64,000 nucleotides of DNA, taken from contig BCLD01000006.1 in NCBI GenBank assembly GCA_001600875.1, positions 191,126 through 255,125 on the forward strand, read 5' to 3'. Made by a program: the position numbers and the translations under genes. Source of the DNA: Solicoccozyma terricola (taxonomy: Eukaryota; Basidiomycota; Tremellomycetes; Filobasidiales; Piskurozymaceae). Under the pieces are notes generated by a model. The model did no database searches, was not told where the DNA came from, and saw nothing but the letters and a program-made list of their open reading frames with translations. Below, one piece after another: positions 33,742-45,058 of this stretch (within the stretch, counting starts at the first letter, position 1; each line of letters opens with the position of its first letter).

Positions 33742-35030
33742 ATGGCATCCTCATCTACCGCCGCGAATAACACGGCTGGAGGTACATCGGACCAAGCCTA
33801 TCCAACAAACCTCAAGTTGTTGTTGATCGGCAACTCATCTGTCGGTACGTAGCGAGATCTCCAGCTATGGTTCATTTATATGAGTATGGGCTGCTGACCT
33901 TTGATTCCCACGATCATCATTCTTTTGCTCATATAATCGTCGATTGGCAACTTGTCGTCATCTCCTTGTCGTTCCAACGGACCTGCCTTACCCCCCACCC
34001 TTCACAGGCAAATCATCCCTCCTCCTAAGATTCACCGACGACGATTTCCTATCAGAAGAGGAAACAACAGCTACTATTGGAGTAGATTTTAAAGTGAAAC
34101 AACTACAGATTGATGATAGGAAGTTCAAGTTGTCTATATGGGTGAGTGTCGGATCTCGGAGTCGATCGGCGTGCGGACTATGGACCGGGGTATCGTTAGA
34201 GTTGTTGGGGCGATGCGATACGTGAATGGCGAAACGATATAGAGGCAATGACGGATAAAACTGCGCATTGAAGGAGATGGACATTGGAACGGGAAGGAAG
34301 GCTGATCTCGTTCGCTATTTCACGCTTACCAGGACACGGCTGGACAAGAACGATTCAGAACCTTGACCAGTTCATATTATAGAGGAGCACAAGGAGTGGT
34401 ATTAGGTGAGGTCATGGATTATGCGATAGCATACAACTGAGTCGACTGAACATCTCACGTACGTCTCATACCCGCATCAGTCTACGACGTATCCTCCCGC
34501 CCATCATTCACTGCTCTCACTTCATGGTTCCGTGAGATCTCGACATATTGTTCTCCAGAAGTAGTGAAGATCATCGTCGGGAATAAAGTAGACAAAGAGA
34601 TGTTTGGAAGACAAGTTGGGAAAGAGGAAGGAGCGGAGTTTGCGAGGAAGATGGGGTGTTTATTCGTCGGTGAGTTGGACATGGGTTTTGTAAGGAAGAT
34701 GAAAGGGGAAATTGATCGGTTGGTGTTTCGTATGCCCGTCTTAGAATGTTCTGCAAAGACCAAGGTCGGTGTCGAAGAAGCATTCCGAGATCTAGTCCTT
34801 CGAGTACGTATCCCCCATTTTGCACGCAGGTAGCCGATGACCACGACCACCGAGACCTAACTCAATCATTACTCGAACAGATCATCGAAACTCCATCGCT
34901 ATGGTCAAAAAACCCTCGTCACGCACCAGTTCGCGAACCAGGTTCTTTCGGACGTCAAGACGATGGGACAGTACGATTGGAGGAAATGCCGGGCGGATGG
35001 GGAAGTTATGTTTCGGGATGTAGTTGCTGA
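33742..35030 (+). CDS. Rab18-like small GTPase
   Basis: This is a membrane-trafficking GTPase. Read from six exons: [20 protein letters not shown] (P-loop), [16 protein letters not shown] (switch I, effector Thr), [20 protein letters not shown] (switch II), [30 protein letters not shown] (NKxD; Val at the usual x), [20 protein letters not shown] (SAK). The tail ends SGCSC, a CxC double-geranylgeranylation signal. The [20 protein letters not shown] stretch is closest to Rab18, which acts at ER and lipid-droplet membranes. Intron joins: VG|K at about 33844-34009, W|D at 34141-34332, L|V at about 34406-34480, V|E at about 34670-34746, R|I at about 34804-34880. Assignment to Rab18 within the Rab family rests on recognition of that motif only. 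Confidence 0.88.
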
Positions 35031-35464
35031 CGGGTGGACCGTGTGAATGAGCTCCGTCGTTCACCTCTTGAGTTGTATTTCATCGTCAGGTCACCCTGCT
35101 TTGCATATGTAGATGACTGGCTTCTGTACTTGAATTTCCATGTTTTCTAAATATTACATAGATGTCTTGCGACCTTCTTTTGAATGCTCCTGTCCTTACT
35201 CCGTTGTGCTTTGCTGGACGCTCACTCAGGTTCAGCAGTTGTTTGGCTATCCGGTCGACATTGTACCTGTATTAAGAGCTCTCCAATCAGTAGGTGAACA
35301 ACGTAATCACGACTTGACTTACATATTATAGTTTCTTTCGCATTTGATGACCTATCTAAACCATCCACTTCCGGTGCAAGACGTTCTCGACACATCGCCG
35401 CGTGTAGCTCCCAACCTCCCGGACAGGCTTTGCACGTCGTTCATCCCTTCCCTCCAATACCCAT
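35031..35464. other. convergent intergenic region
   Basis: 3' flanks of the Rab18-like gene (+) and LTO1 (-). No frame with a recognisable domain. Confidence 0.5.
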
Positions 35465-36181
35465 TCAAAACCTCAACAACCTAGTATCCACTCCCTTCAT
35501 CGGTCCTTCAATTCCTTGAACAATCCCACCCCCTCCTCCTTCTCCAATCTCATCCACATCCCCATCCTTTGTCGACGCAGTAGCCAATCTCGGTCGAATA
35601 CCCAACGAAGAACATAGAAGACGATATCGTGCACGAATACGTTCTAGGTTTGCTGCTAGATCGGCAGTCTCGGTGTCGGCAGTTGGAGAGAGATCATCGG
35701 GTGGGGTTGGGTTGAAGATTGGGAATGCGGAAATGAGGTTGAGGAGTGTTTCGATGTGATTGACGGCTCTACGCGTTTGGGTTTCAGTCCTCTAAAACTC
35801 TCGACTTCAGAGCGATGTAACGGTCCATCCTTCCTCACCTTTGAGAAACCTTTTTCCCACCGATATTTCCATTACTTTGCTTCTTCGCAACATTCTTCCA
35901 AAATTCCGCTATCCCCTGCATATACCCTAATTCCTCCCATATTTCAAAACCTTTCTCTTGTCCGAGAGCACGACCTTCATATAGACCATGTAGTCGACCG
36001 TGAGCAAAGCCAGAAGTATAACCAGTAGTGTAATGCCTGCGTGCATTTGGTAGAATTGGCTATTAGAGGGTCTTTCGGAGAGGTGGTGCGCATGCGATGC
36101 GGGGACTTACCGTTGTTCGAGGTGGTTGAGGGCGTCGATATCTTCAAGATGGTCGTCAGGTGCGATCACGTTGATGTCCAT
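35465..36181 (-). CDS. LTO1: Lto1/ORAOV1-like protein (Yae1-Lto1 adaptor for Fe-S delivery to Rli1/ABCE1)
   Basis: Three exons give a protein of about 190 residues. Exon 1 from the ATG at 36181 reads MDINVIAPDDHLEDIDALNH. Exon 2 carries the deca-GX3 helix: YTSGFAHGRLHGLYEGRALG followed by QEKGFEIWEELGYMQGIAEF, the hallmark of the Yae1/Lto1 family. Exon 3 (acceptor TTTTAGAG|G, restoring TETQTRRAVNHIETLLNLIS and ERIRARYRLLCSSLG) matches the Lto1 C-terminal helices, ending at TGA 35465-35467. In yeast, Lto1 with Yae1 recruits the cytosolic Fe-S targeting complex to mature the ribosome-recycling ATPase Rli1. The Lto1 C-terminal Trp that contacts the targeting complex is not present at the end here (VDTRLLRF). 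Confidence 0.8.
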
Positions 36182-36474
36182 GGTATACTCGGAAGTGGAT
36201 GAGAGAAGCTGTGTGGGAAGGTGTCGAGAGGATGCGAGATTGGTGGTCTGTTGAAATAATTGTCCCGGGATTCCCCTAAGATGATGCCACGTGGAATCTG
36301 CGACTCACCGGCAAGGGGGGAGGTAACATCGTCGACGTTCGATCAACTCCATCGTCTATACCACAGAGTCCGGTCTTACAGGGGGATTGGACAGCAGCAT
36401 AGCTGTCAAGAGACCTGTCTGTCTCATTCGGGAGTGATCAAGGATTCTCTGTCTGCCCACACGGTCTCGCCGCA

Positions 36475-39400
36475 ATGACAACCCACATCTCAGCTTTGTT
36501 CGTCACCATATTCGATGACCACAAGGGACAGACGTTGATATGGAAGCGGTCAATCGATGGTGAGCACTGTCACGTCCCCGTTGATCACTGAGATCAAACT
36601 AATGCCCCGATCTCATGTGCATACCAGACAGTGAAACCCTGTCCGGTATCGAATTCCAATCCCTCCCATCCGGTCTACACCTCGTCGAATCCGACATTTT
36701 CCATTTCTCGTACACCTCTACCGAGAATCCAGAGCTAGAAGATCGAATGGGGGTTGTTGTATTCGCGAATAGACAATTGAGCGAAGAGGAGATTGAGAGA
36801 GCTGGTGCCGGGACAGGAAGTAGAGGACGGAGCATGATGAGTCTGGGTGTGTTGATGCGTGAGTGTCGTTGGAGGGTGCTGCTGGAGAGAACCATAAGCG
36901 TGACGCCCTTGTTCGACACCACAGATAACGACTCCACATCATCGAACCCGACCTTCCCACCTACTCACGCTCTGCAATCACTCTCCGAAACACTCTCTGC
37001 ATCATCACATACAATCTTATCATCCTCTCTGGACCCGACTGACCCGGTCTTCGCCCCACTCGAAGCCTTTTGGGAACAGCATGTATTCACTGGTAAACCG
37101 AATGTAGAACAAGGTAAATCAAAGGAGATCTTAGGTGGAGCGTTGGGATTAAGTGCTGGCGTGCCGGTACGTACCAATGGAGCTGCGAATGCGATTGTTG
37201 TGCTGATGAAATATGAAACAAGTCTAATCATCCGATATACTATCTTCCAACTCTGTTGGAGGTGTTTGGTCCCAAAATATGCACACTCTGGAAGTGCGCA
37301 ACTGAAAAACAGCGAATCGTACGTTCTCACCTTCCCGCCAGACCATCGTTTCAGAATCTTGACTTGGTTTATTTCACGACTAGATCATATATTCCCTGCC
37401 ACCTCTCCTACCAGTCTGTCAAACAGCTTGGCTGATATTCGCTCTACAAAGGATCAGCGCAGGGTCTTTGGGGACTACTAGTGATTGGCAAGGGGATAGT
37501 GGGTTCTCGTATCTCGGAAATGTGGGATTGATGGATTTGGATGGGTTAAAGGTGCGAAGCGGCGGATGGGTGGCCAGTGAGTTGACTTTGAAAGGTAGTA
37601 CGGTGCTCAATCGATCATCGATCGACTGAATGGCAAATTTACAGCCACATCCGACGCCATTTTCAAAGACCGTCCTCAGCTATTCGACCTCCTCGTCGAT
37701 CTCTCCGACGTTCGCCTTCCTCTCCTCTCCCCGAATCACAAAGCTGCTATCCCTCTCTCCTCCCCGACGCTATATCGATCAGTCTCCAAACCTCGCCCAA
37801 GCCTCAAGCAAATTTCGTATGCGTTCTCGGATCTACCCCTATATAGGGACCTAAGAGCAGCTAGTACATCCGCCGGGACTGAGTCGAACTTTCAAATGCT
37901 GGGACGGGCGGATTCATTCTCTTCATTTTCCTCGCTGATGAGGAGTACCAACTCACTCATCTCTTCAACGTGGCTTTGGCTGTTCGCTTATGGTGCTTAT
38001 GAGGCGATCTGTGAGGTCTGTTGGGGTGTTTGCAAGCTTGCTACAGGGAGACTTTACATTGATGGAGATGTACATTCGCATGATTCGAGTATGGGACCAC
38101 TCAGTGAAGGGGGAATCCGGTTAGAAGAGGACGAGAGAGAAGGGGAGGGAGAGCCATTGTTGGTGAAACAGGAGGAGGTAGTGGATACACTTGCAAGAAC
38201 GTTAAGGAGGTCATTGGCGATTATGGACGTCTTTGCTAAGAAAGCAAAGGGAGGAGCGTATGATGCTGAGATGGACCTGGAGGGACTGGACCTCGAGGAT
38301 GCTATGCCGGTGGATACGAGCACACCCGTCATGTCGTCGCCTCTAGCGCCACCCATACCATCCAGACAGGGTAGAATCGCTCTTGGCCTGGAGAACATGC
38401 GAGATCTCATGGATCATCTACCGGCGTTCAACATTCCGACCATTCATATTGCCGGTACGAACGGTAAAGGGTCTGTCACCGCCATGCTGACTAGCTGTTT
38501 GACAACTGCTGGATTAAGGACCGGGACGTACAACTCTCCGCATCTGGTAGAGGTGAGGGATTCGATACTGGTTTGCGGCCAAGCGATCTCCAACGAAACG
38601 TACGTTCATCGTCGGGCCCTCGTTGAGAAAGTTGCCAAGGATCGAAATCTCGATGTTTCGCCGTTCGAGGTAACGACAGCCACTGCATTCATGGCTTTCG
38701 CCCTTGCGGAACCTGCACTTGACATCCTCATCATTGAATGCGGGATGGGAGGGTTGAGAGATGCAACAAACGTTTTGCCAGCGCGGAATCAGGTATGCGC
38801 TGTGCTCACCCCTGTCGATCTCGACCATCAAGCGTTCTTGGGCGACACTGTGGAAGAAATCGCGACGGACAAATTGGGAATATTGCCCGAGGGTGGAACG
38901 TTGGTGGTGGGAAAGCAGGAACATGGTCCGGTCCGGAGATTGGCAAAGAAGTTGGGGGAGGAGAAGCGAGCGCATTTGGTCTTTGTGGAGGAAGCGAAAG
39001 TCATAGACGACGCCGTGGCTCCGAAACGTACCACACATGGAGTCGCTCCGCCGCCTTTACCTCGGCTACGAGTGCAACTACCGACCGGATCTTCCATCGA
39101 AGTGACTTCTCCACTCGCTGGGCAACACCAGAATGACAACCTAGCCACGACTCTCGCCATTCTAGACGTCGTCCGATCAAGCAAGGACATACTCGCACGC
39201 TTGCCTGCGCTCTCCAAGCTCGCAGATGATGTAGTGAGAGCTGGTCTCGCTGCAACCAAGTGGCGCGGTCGATGTGACTGGGTAGAGTTACCATCGGAAG
39301 TGACGGACGGGAAATCATTCCGCGTTCTCGTGGACGGCGCACACAACACTTTGGCCGCCACGCGACTACGATCATATATCGATGACGTTCTTGTCGACCC

Positions 39401-39734
39401 AGATCAACCAGTGACATTCATCGTTGGACTGTCTCACTCTCCTCCCAAGACGGCGAAAGATGTTCTTTGGCCTCTTCTCTGCCCCAACGATAGAGTGATC
39501 GGCGTATCATTTACGACACCGATCGAGGGGATGCCTTGGATAAAGTCGGTGCCATTCGAAGAGGTGAGACTCGCAGCTATCGCCTGTGGTCTGGAGCAAG
39601 GGAAGGTGGAGCAGCGTGGGACTCTGTCGGAAGCACTGCATAGCGCAGTGGCTGGTGTGGATGACCATGGCTTGGTTGTGGTGACTGGGAGTTTGTACTT
39701 GGTTGCTGATTTGTATCGGTTGACTAGCACATGA
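36475..39734 (+). CDS. FOL3: DENND11/LCHN-like protein continuous with dihydrofolate synthase (candidate fusion)
   Basis: The 5' part encodes a DENN-related LCHN protein: SALFVTIFDDHKGQTLIWKR, GIEFQSLPSGLHLVESDIFH, GVVVFANRQLSE, MMSLGVLM, then HPIYYLPTLLEVFGPKICTL, YLGNVGLMDLDGLKVRSGGW and TSDAIFKDRPQLFDLLVDLS. From the exon starting at about 37645 the frame stays open to 39734. It passes a hydrophobic segment (STWLWLFAYGAYEAICEVCW) and an acidic linker into a complete FolC-type enzyme: LGLENMRDLMDHL, HIAGTNGKGSVTAML (ATP P-loop), YNSPHLVEVRDSI, IIECGMGGLRDATNVL, LDHQAFLGDTVEEIATDKLG, LVDGAHNTLAA. FolC-type DHFS joins glutamate to dihydropteroate. No stop separates the two parts. Upstream introns lie at about 36560-36626, 36859-36925, 37170-37220, one near 37333-37428 whose donor is unclear, and 37573-37643. 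Two separate transcripts with an internal start for the synthase remain possible. Confidence 0.75.
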
Positions 39735-39922
39735 ATGAGCTGTTGAGTCGTCGCCACTGGAATGGGAATGCAGAATGACGTCAGCTTTATCAACAACTGG
39801 TGTCCGTCAGTGTCCGTCTTCAACAACTCGATTCTCCTCACAAGCTCGCCTCCCCCACCACCACCTTCTACGATAACATCAAGTGCATTGAACAAACTAT
39901 CGAGCAGATCACCTGCGAGGCC

Positions 39923-41917
39923 ATGATCATGCAACGTCGTAACAAAGTCGTCAGATCACCGAGGAAGCCGAAACAGCGCAGGGATGACGGTGATGATTGG
40001 TATGAGGAGGAAGAAACCATGGGTAGGGTCCAGCTGAGCTGCTCCTGTTGATGACTCCGGAATTATTTACTGATTACGCACTGATTACGCTTGACTTTTA
40101 ACCCACACAGTCGACGATCGGACCGAACGACAAGCGTCACAGCTTAGACCTTCCACTCCCAAGCGCGCTATCCCACCGACTCCCTTCCGTCCAACCCGCA
40201 CACTTGATCGCACTCCCAGACCTTCTCGTATCGAATACTACAGCTCGTCCGATCCTCCTTCACCCTCAACCCCTAGAATGCGCCAACCGACGAGAATCCC
40301 ACCACCTCCTTCTTCTTCTCCACCGCCACCACCACCACCACAATACGAACGTGTTCCTATGAAGAAAACTCTTCGTATCCTTCTCGGACCTCTCGTCGCC
40401 GGTTTCAACATCCTCTCGTCCGTTTTCATGATGTTCCTATCACCGGTACTTGCGCATGTTTTGAACGCCGTCATCCTATTTACGATCTGCGGAGCGGCGT
40501 TCTACTTCCTAACACCGATGATTTGGAGCTCGGTGGCGTCATTACCTACGATGTTCTTTAAAGCGGGATGGTCCCTGTTTAGAATCAGGGAATTTCCAGT
40601 ATCTTTGGAAGGTTGGTCTACTGGTACTTCGATGGTTTGCACCGTCGTTCCTTTCCTATGTACCAAGCAAGCGAATGGGACGTTTATCTTTGGACACACG
40701 AAGGAACGGCTCGATGTCGCTCATGTAGCACATGCTTTGAGTGAGGAAGGTGAGGGGCTATTTTTCCCCCCGGTGATGTTCAGTCGAGGTTACGAGGGAT
40801 GGGACTGATTGGACTTTGGGGGACATTTTTTTGGATATAATAGTACGACAGGCAAGGGATATTTTCGATAGCGTAGCGTTATTGGGACATGGAGGCCAGG
40901 ATGGTGGATTGTATCATACCCGGTGAGCAAAAAGAAGAATCCGTTACCTTTTTTCTCGTGGCTTTAGAACGTTCTCATGCTAACATTTCTTTTTCTCTCT
41001 CTGGTTTTTCTCTCTACTCTCCTAGGATATGGGAGTTGGCAATAGTCATCAAAGTGGCGTCTCATTTACCTGAAAAGGAAGAATTAGCCGCTCGAATTTC
41101 GGAATTGGGTGATAAAAGTCGAGATTTGAGTGATGAAGTTTCGTGAGTCGAGTCGGGCTTGTTGCCTTTTTCTTTTTCCTTCTTCTTCAGTGCAAGGAAG
41201 GTCGACGGCTGATACGAGGACCACGTTTGGATTTGACCGGGTTTTTTCTTTTCTTTTCTTTCAAACCTCCTTGTCATTAACAGCTTCATCTCCGCTCTCA
41301 ACGTCAATACTTTTTCCTGGTTCATTTTCGAATTCGATCGTCTCATCAAGTTATTATCAAACCCGGACCGCGACCGCGACTACTCCGAGAAACTCCAATC
41401 CCTTTTAAATTCTTTAATGTCTCGACTGGATGATAACCTTGAAACTCTCTACGTTACCACTGAAACTGCTATTCCACACGCTGATTATGCTTCCGTATTA
41501 GGAGGTCAATTATCAGAAGAGGTAGTTCGAGAAACTGATAGATTGGAGATTGAACTTGGGAAAGAACCAGGTTGGAAGAAGTATAGCGATAAAGCAGTTG
41601 CACTCGCTGTTGGGAAAAAAGAACGTACTAAATTGGAAATGTTACAGAGGGATCATGATCTTACGATCGACACCATTGGGAATCTACGTTCTCTACGTTC
41701 TGGGCTTGAAAACACACGTCGCAAATTGAAGGATCACAGAAATCATCTCTCGCAATTCAAAGCTGGTATTGGAGGGTTTCATATTGGGGCGGAAATGGGA
41801 GGGTTGAGCGCGGAAGAGGAACTGGAGACGTTGAGGGATGTAGTGGAGGGAATGAAGAGGGCGGTTCAGTTTGCAAAAGGGGCCGGATGGGAGAACGCGC
41901 CGAGGGAAGTGGGATGA
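39923..41917 (+). CDS. Unrecognised membrane protein with two hydrophobic segments and C-terminal coiled coil
   Basis: Exon 1 starts MIMQRRNKVVRSPRKPKQRR, strongly basic, then an acidic patch. Exon 2 is Pro/Arg-rich (TPKRAIPPTPFRPTRTLDRT; a run of Pro) and leads into ILLGPLVAGFNILSSVFMMF and VLNAVILFTICGAAFYFLTP, two close hydrophobic stretches that may form a hairpin or two helices. The rest is soluble and helical: EKEELAARISELGDKSRDLS, EMLQRDHDLTIDTIGNLRSL and SGLENTRRKLKDHRNHLSQF look like coiled coil. Introns: about 40020-40111, 40750-40841, 40921-41026, 41143-41282. The basic N-terminus, hairpin and coiled coil would suit an ER or nuclear-envelope protein, but no family is recognised. 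Only 188 bp separate it from the stop of the previous gene. An upstream Met at 39800 is also in frame. Confidence 0.65.
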
Positions 41918-42376
41918 TGGAGGTGGTGGGGGAGGGTGGGGGTGGGGGACCGTGGTGTACTGCCGTCTGTTGTATCGAGATCGCTGTGCATGCGGGAGCG
42001 CATGCTTTCTCACGATGGTCCGCCTACATTAGACTCCGCCCCACAGTTGCCGCCGGCAGTTGGTCTCCCGGCACGTCCCCGGCAAGCTGTGTCTAGCGGG
42101 TTCAGCAAGTCAAGTGTCATGCAGCTGAGGGGCAGGATACTGACTAGTTGCGGGGTGTTGGACATCCATCCCCAAGCGTCACGACTCGGCGAGTACAACA
42201 TATATAGACTAGGTTGGGAAACGAGGGAGGCGAGTTCCCACCTTCTACTTCAAAACAGGCATACTCGAACAGAATCACCCCTTCCCCCCCGCCGGTCTTG
42301 TTCTTTCGTTTTAAACAGATTAACAACGCTCTCGAGTTGTCAACTGTGGAAAATTCCCACCAATTTCTTTTTCATA
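41918..42376. other. intergenic region with G-run cluster
   Basis: Just after the stop codon, 41928-41948 has four runs of three or more G separated by single bases, able in principle to form a G-quadruplex on the plus strand. The rest (42212-42376) is pyrimidine-rich leader sequence of the next gene. Confidence 0.5.
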
Positions 42377-42482
42377 ATGTCCCCACTCCCAGTCCCGGTC
42401 CCGGTATCACGAACTCTATCTCTTGAAGACATCAAAGACAAAACTCAACCATCCGTATCATCATCCACCGAATCTATCCCCG

Positions 42483-42518
<36 letters not shown>

Positions 42519-44361
42519 GCGAACACGAACCCAACCAAAACCCAAACCCAAACCCAAACCAAAACCAACATATCCAATCAAACCCACCAACCAAGATCCA
42601 AATCAATTCTCTATCAACATGGAAATTAAACTTTCATCCTGTTAATGGAATGATGCGTAATGGATTCGGTGAGAAAGTAGGTTGGGTGGTTGTAGATGTT
42701 AGATATGTGATGGCAGATAACGAATATAACAACGACAACGGTGATGACGACGTTTGGGAGGGTACGAATATGGGATTTAAAAAAGGTGGGATGAAGAAGG
42801 TTGGGAATTCAACGACATCAACGACGACCACCACGACCACGACAACGACGCGTAAACCGATCAATCTACCAAACGTTTGGAAAATGACTATCCTAGGTTC
42901 AGAATTTGTTGAAAGTACCGATGGGAGAGCGAAAGCATTAGCTGAAGTGATTGAATCATGTGGTAAAGTTGATGGGTTTAGAGAGGTTGGGAAAGGCGTT
43001 CTTGAAGTAGAATGGTGAGCGTCCCCCAACCCCTAGCGTGGAGCGTGGGTCTGGTTTAGCAAATGATTGAACAAAACTCACCCCCTCCCCCCTCCCGGGC
43101 GCTTTCGAATTCGTTCTTTTATTATTCGATAGGATCAACGCAAATTCTCAAACAATCACTAAAGAACGCACTTATGCACCTGCATTTGCTACTCACTTGG
43201 TACATGAACATATCATTGAAGCTGGGAAATTCGCTTGGGGAACAGATGATGAGGAGGTGGAGGTGGAGGAGGAGGCGGGTAGTGATGAGGAAGGGGAGGA
43301 ATCGATTGGGGATAGGAGCGTGGGGACGATTGGATTGAAAAGGTTGGCTTTACAAGGTGAGTGTTCTTTTTCCTTCCTATGATTGATGTTAATATCGTTT
43401 GGGGATTTCCCACTCATTGATGCTTCTTTTTCCACCCCGCGCAGGTGGATTCTCCCTACCTAATCCAATTTCAACCTCCTCAGCATTAGCCAAATCAGCA
43501 GGTTTTAACCCACTCTACGCACTTCAACCTGATTTTTCATTCGCATTCACATCTTGGATCCCAATTCCTCATGGACTTGATATTTTATCTTGGTCTTTTG
43601 AAGGGAATTATACTACTGTTTGTGTTTCTACGATTTTGAAACGTTTGTTTGGGTGGATTGGGATGATGAGAGCTCGAGGTAGGGAACCATTCAAGGCGTT
43701 GATGTTGACTCATTTACCGGCGAGTTTGATCGATGCGTTGAGTGAGAGGGATGATCGAGCGTTGCTTCAGACGGGTTTGAAGGATCTTTGGGAGATAGAG
43801 GGCTTAAGAGAATTTTCGATTGATACGGTGTTTGTGCATCGTGGTGATGAGGGTGTGGAAAGACTTTGGAACGAGAAAGAAATCGATCAACAACAAGATT
43901 CATACGAAGCGATATATCGACAATTTCGTAGGTTTAAAGCTGATATGATAGCGAACGAGGAATTCAGTCGAATATCACCACCATCATCGCGACGATCGCT
44001 TCATGAAACGATAACACCACCACCACCACCAACCCACACCGGCACTCGTGTTCCGGCAAATATCAACATCTCGACGAGAGACGATCGAATACTTTCCCCA
44101 GCTTCGCCATTCATCCAAGCGTCACTTGAGGAACAGGACAAGGCGTTTGGCGGACGACACCATCATACTACGTCGTTGTCTCTCTCTCATGTTATATCAC
44201 GAGGAGATTCAGAAGGAACATCATCGTCTGCTGAGGCTGCGAATACGATGTTTCAAATGGATGGTAGTATTTCAACTGCTTCGAGTCCTGGGACTGAGGT
44301 TGACAAGTACGAGTTGGGGGAGCTGGGGGAGAAGGAGGTAGGGGCAAGAACACACGCATGA
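42377..44361 (+). CDS. Unrecognised protein with Glu-His repeat, large and partly disordered
   Basis: Three exons (42377-43015, about 43132-43356, about 43443-44361) give roughly 590 residues. Low-complexity tracts: DEHEHEHEHEHEREHEP (encoded by GAACAC repeats at about 42485-42525), NQNPNPNPNQNQ, a run of Thr, and an acidic DDEEVEVEEEAGSDEEGEES. Between them are ordered-looking parts: STWKLNFHPVNGMMRNGFGE, VWKMTILGSEFVESTDGRAK, TYAPAFATHLVHEHIIEAGK, and in the last exon FSFAFTSWIPIPHGLDILSW, TTVCVSTILKRLFGWIGMMR and ALMLTHLPASLIDALSERDD. The C-terminus (~170 residues) is Ser/Pro-rich and disordered. There is no signal peptide or obvious membrane helix. I do not recognise the family. Start at 42377 was chosen because the frame upstream of it is non-coding in character. 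Confidence 0.6.
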
Positions 44362-44516
44362 CCCTGTATTGTACTACGTTGAGGACACGATACGATCCCG
44401 TTATGCTGCCTGCCGATGAGCCCACTCACGACGAGTCGCCACTGTGGCCAAAGGATGGGAGTGGAATGTAGAACAACCAGGGAGCAGGAGATCACAAGGA
44501 CCATGGGGTCGTCGAT

Positions 44517-44605
44517 ACACACACACACACACATCTCTAGCAACACACCACACACCTCTCACCCACCCACCCACACCCACACACCCCCACACCCCCTACC
44601 ACCCA
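44517..44605 (+). repeat. CA/CCA-rich microsatellite
   Basis: ACAC repeats followed by CACC and CACAC repeats fill the short spacer immediately upstream of the PalI/SUR7-like start codon (44619). Confidence 0.8.
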
Positions 44606-44618
44606 CCCTCATCCAAAC

Positions 44619-44993
44619 ATGAACTTCATCTCATCAAGACTAAGCTATGGACCTCACGTCCTAGTAATCTTCTTCTTAACATTCGCAGTATTCATCATGC
44701 TGTACGTCGTCGTCTCACTTCCTCTGACATATCCCCTCACTGATCGTATCCCCCCCCCCCCCCCCCGGGGGGTTCACCGGCACAGCATCTTGATCACATT
44801 CTCTGCACCATTCATTGCTTCGATGTCGTTCTTGAAACGAGATGATACAGTTTTTGGAGCGTTCGGTTGGTGTAATCCACAGTTTTGTTCAATTAGTTCG
44901 AATGGATATGAGTGAGTGGGTCGGCGTGGTGTTGATGGCGTTGGTCAAGGTGTTGGTAATGGCAATGGACAAATTGCCGCATGTGCTCACCTC

Positions 44994-45058
<65 letters not shown>

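Noticed and set aside
38514..39417. Minus-strand frames opposite the dihydrofolate synthase
   Set aside because: Antisense shadows of a clearly conserved coding exon.
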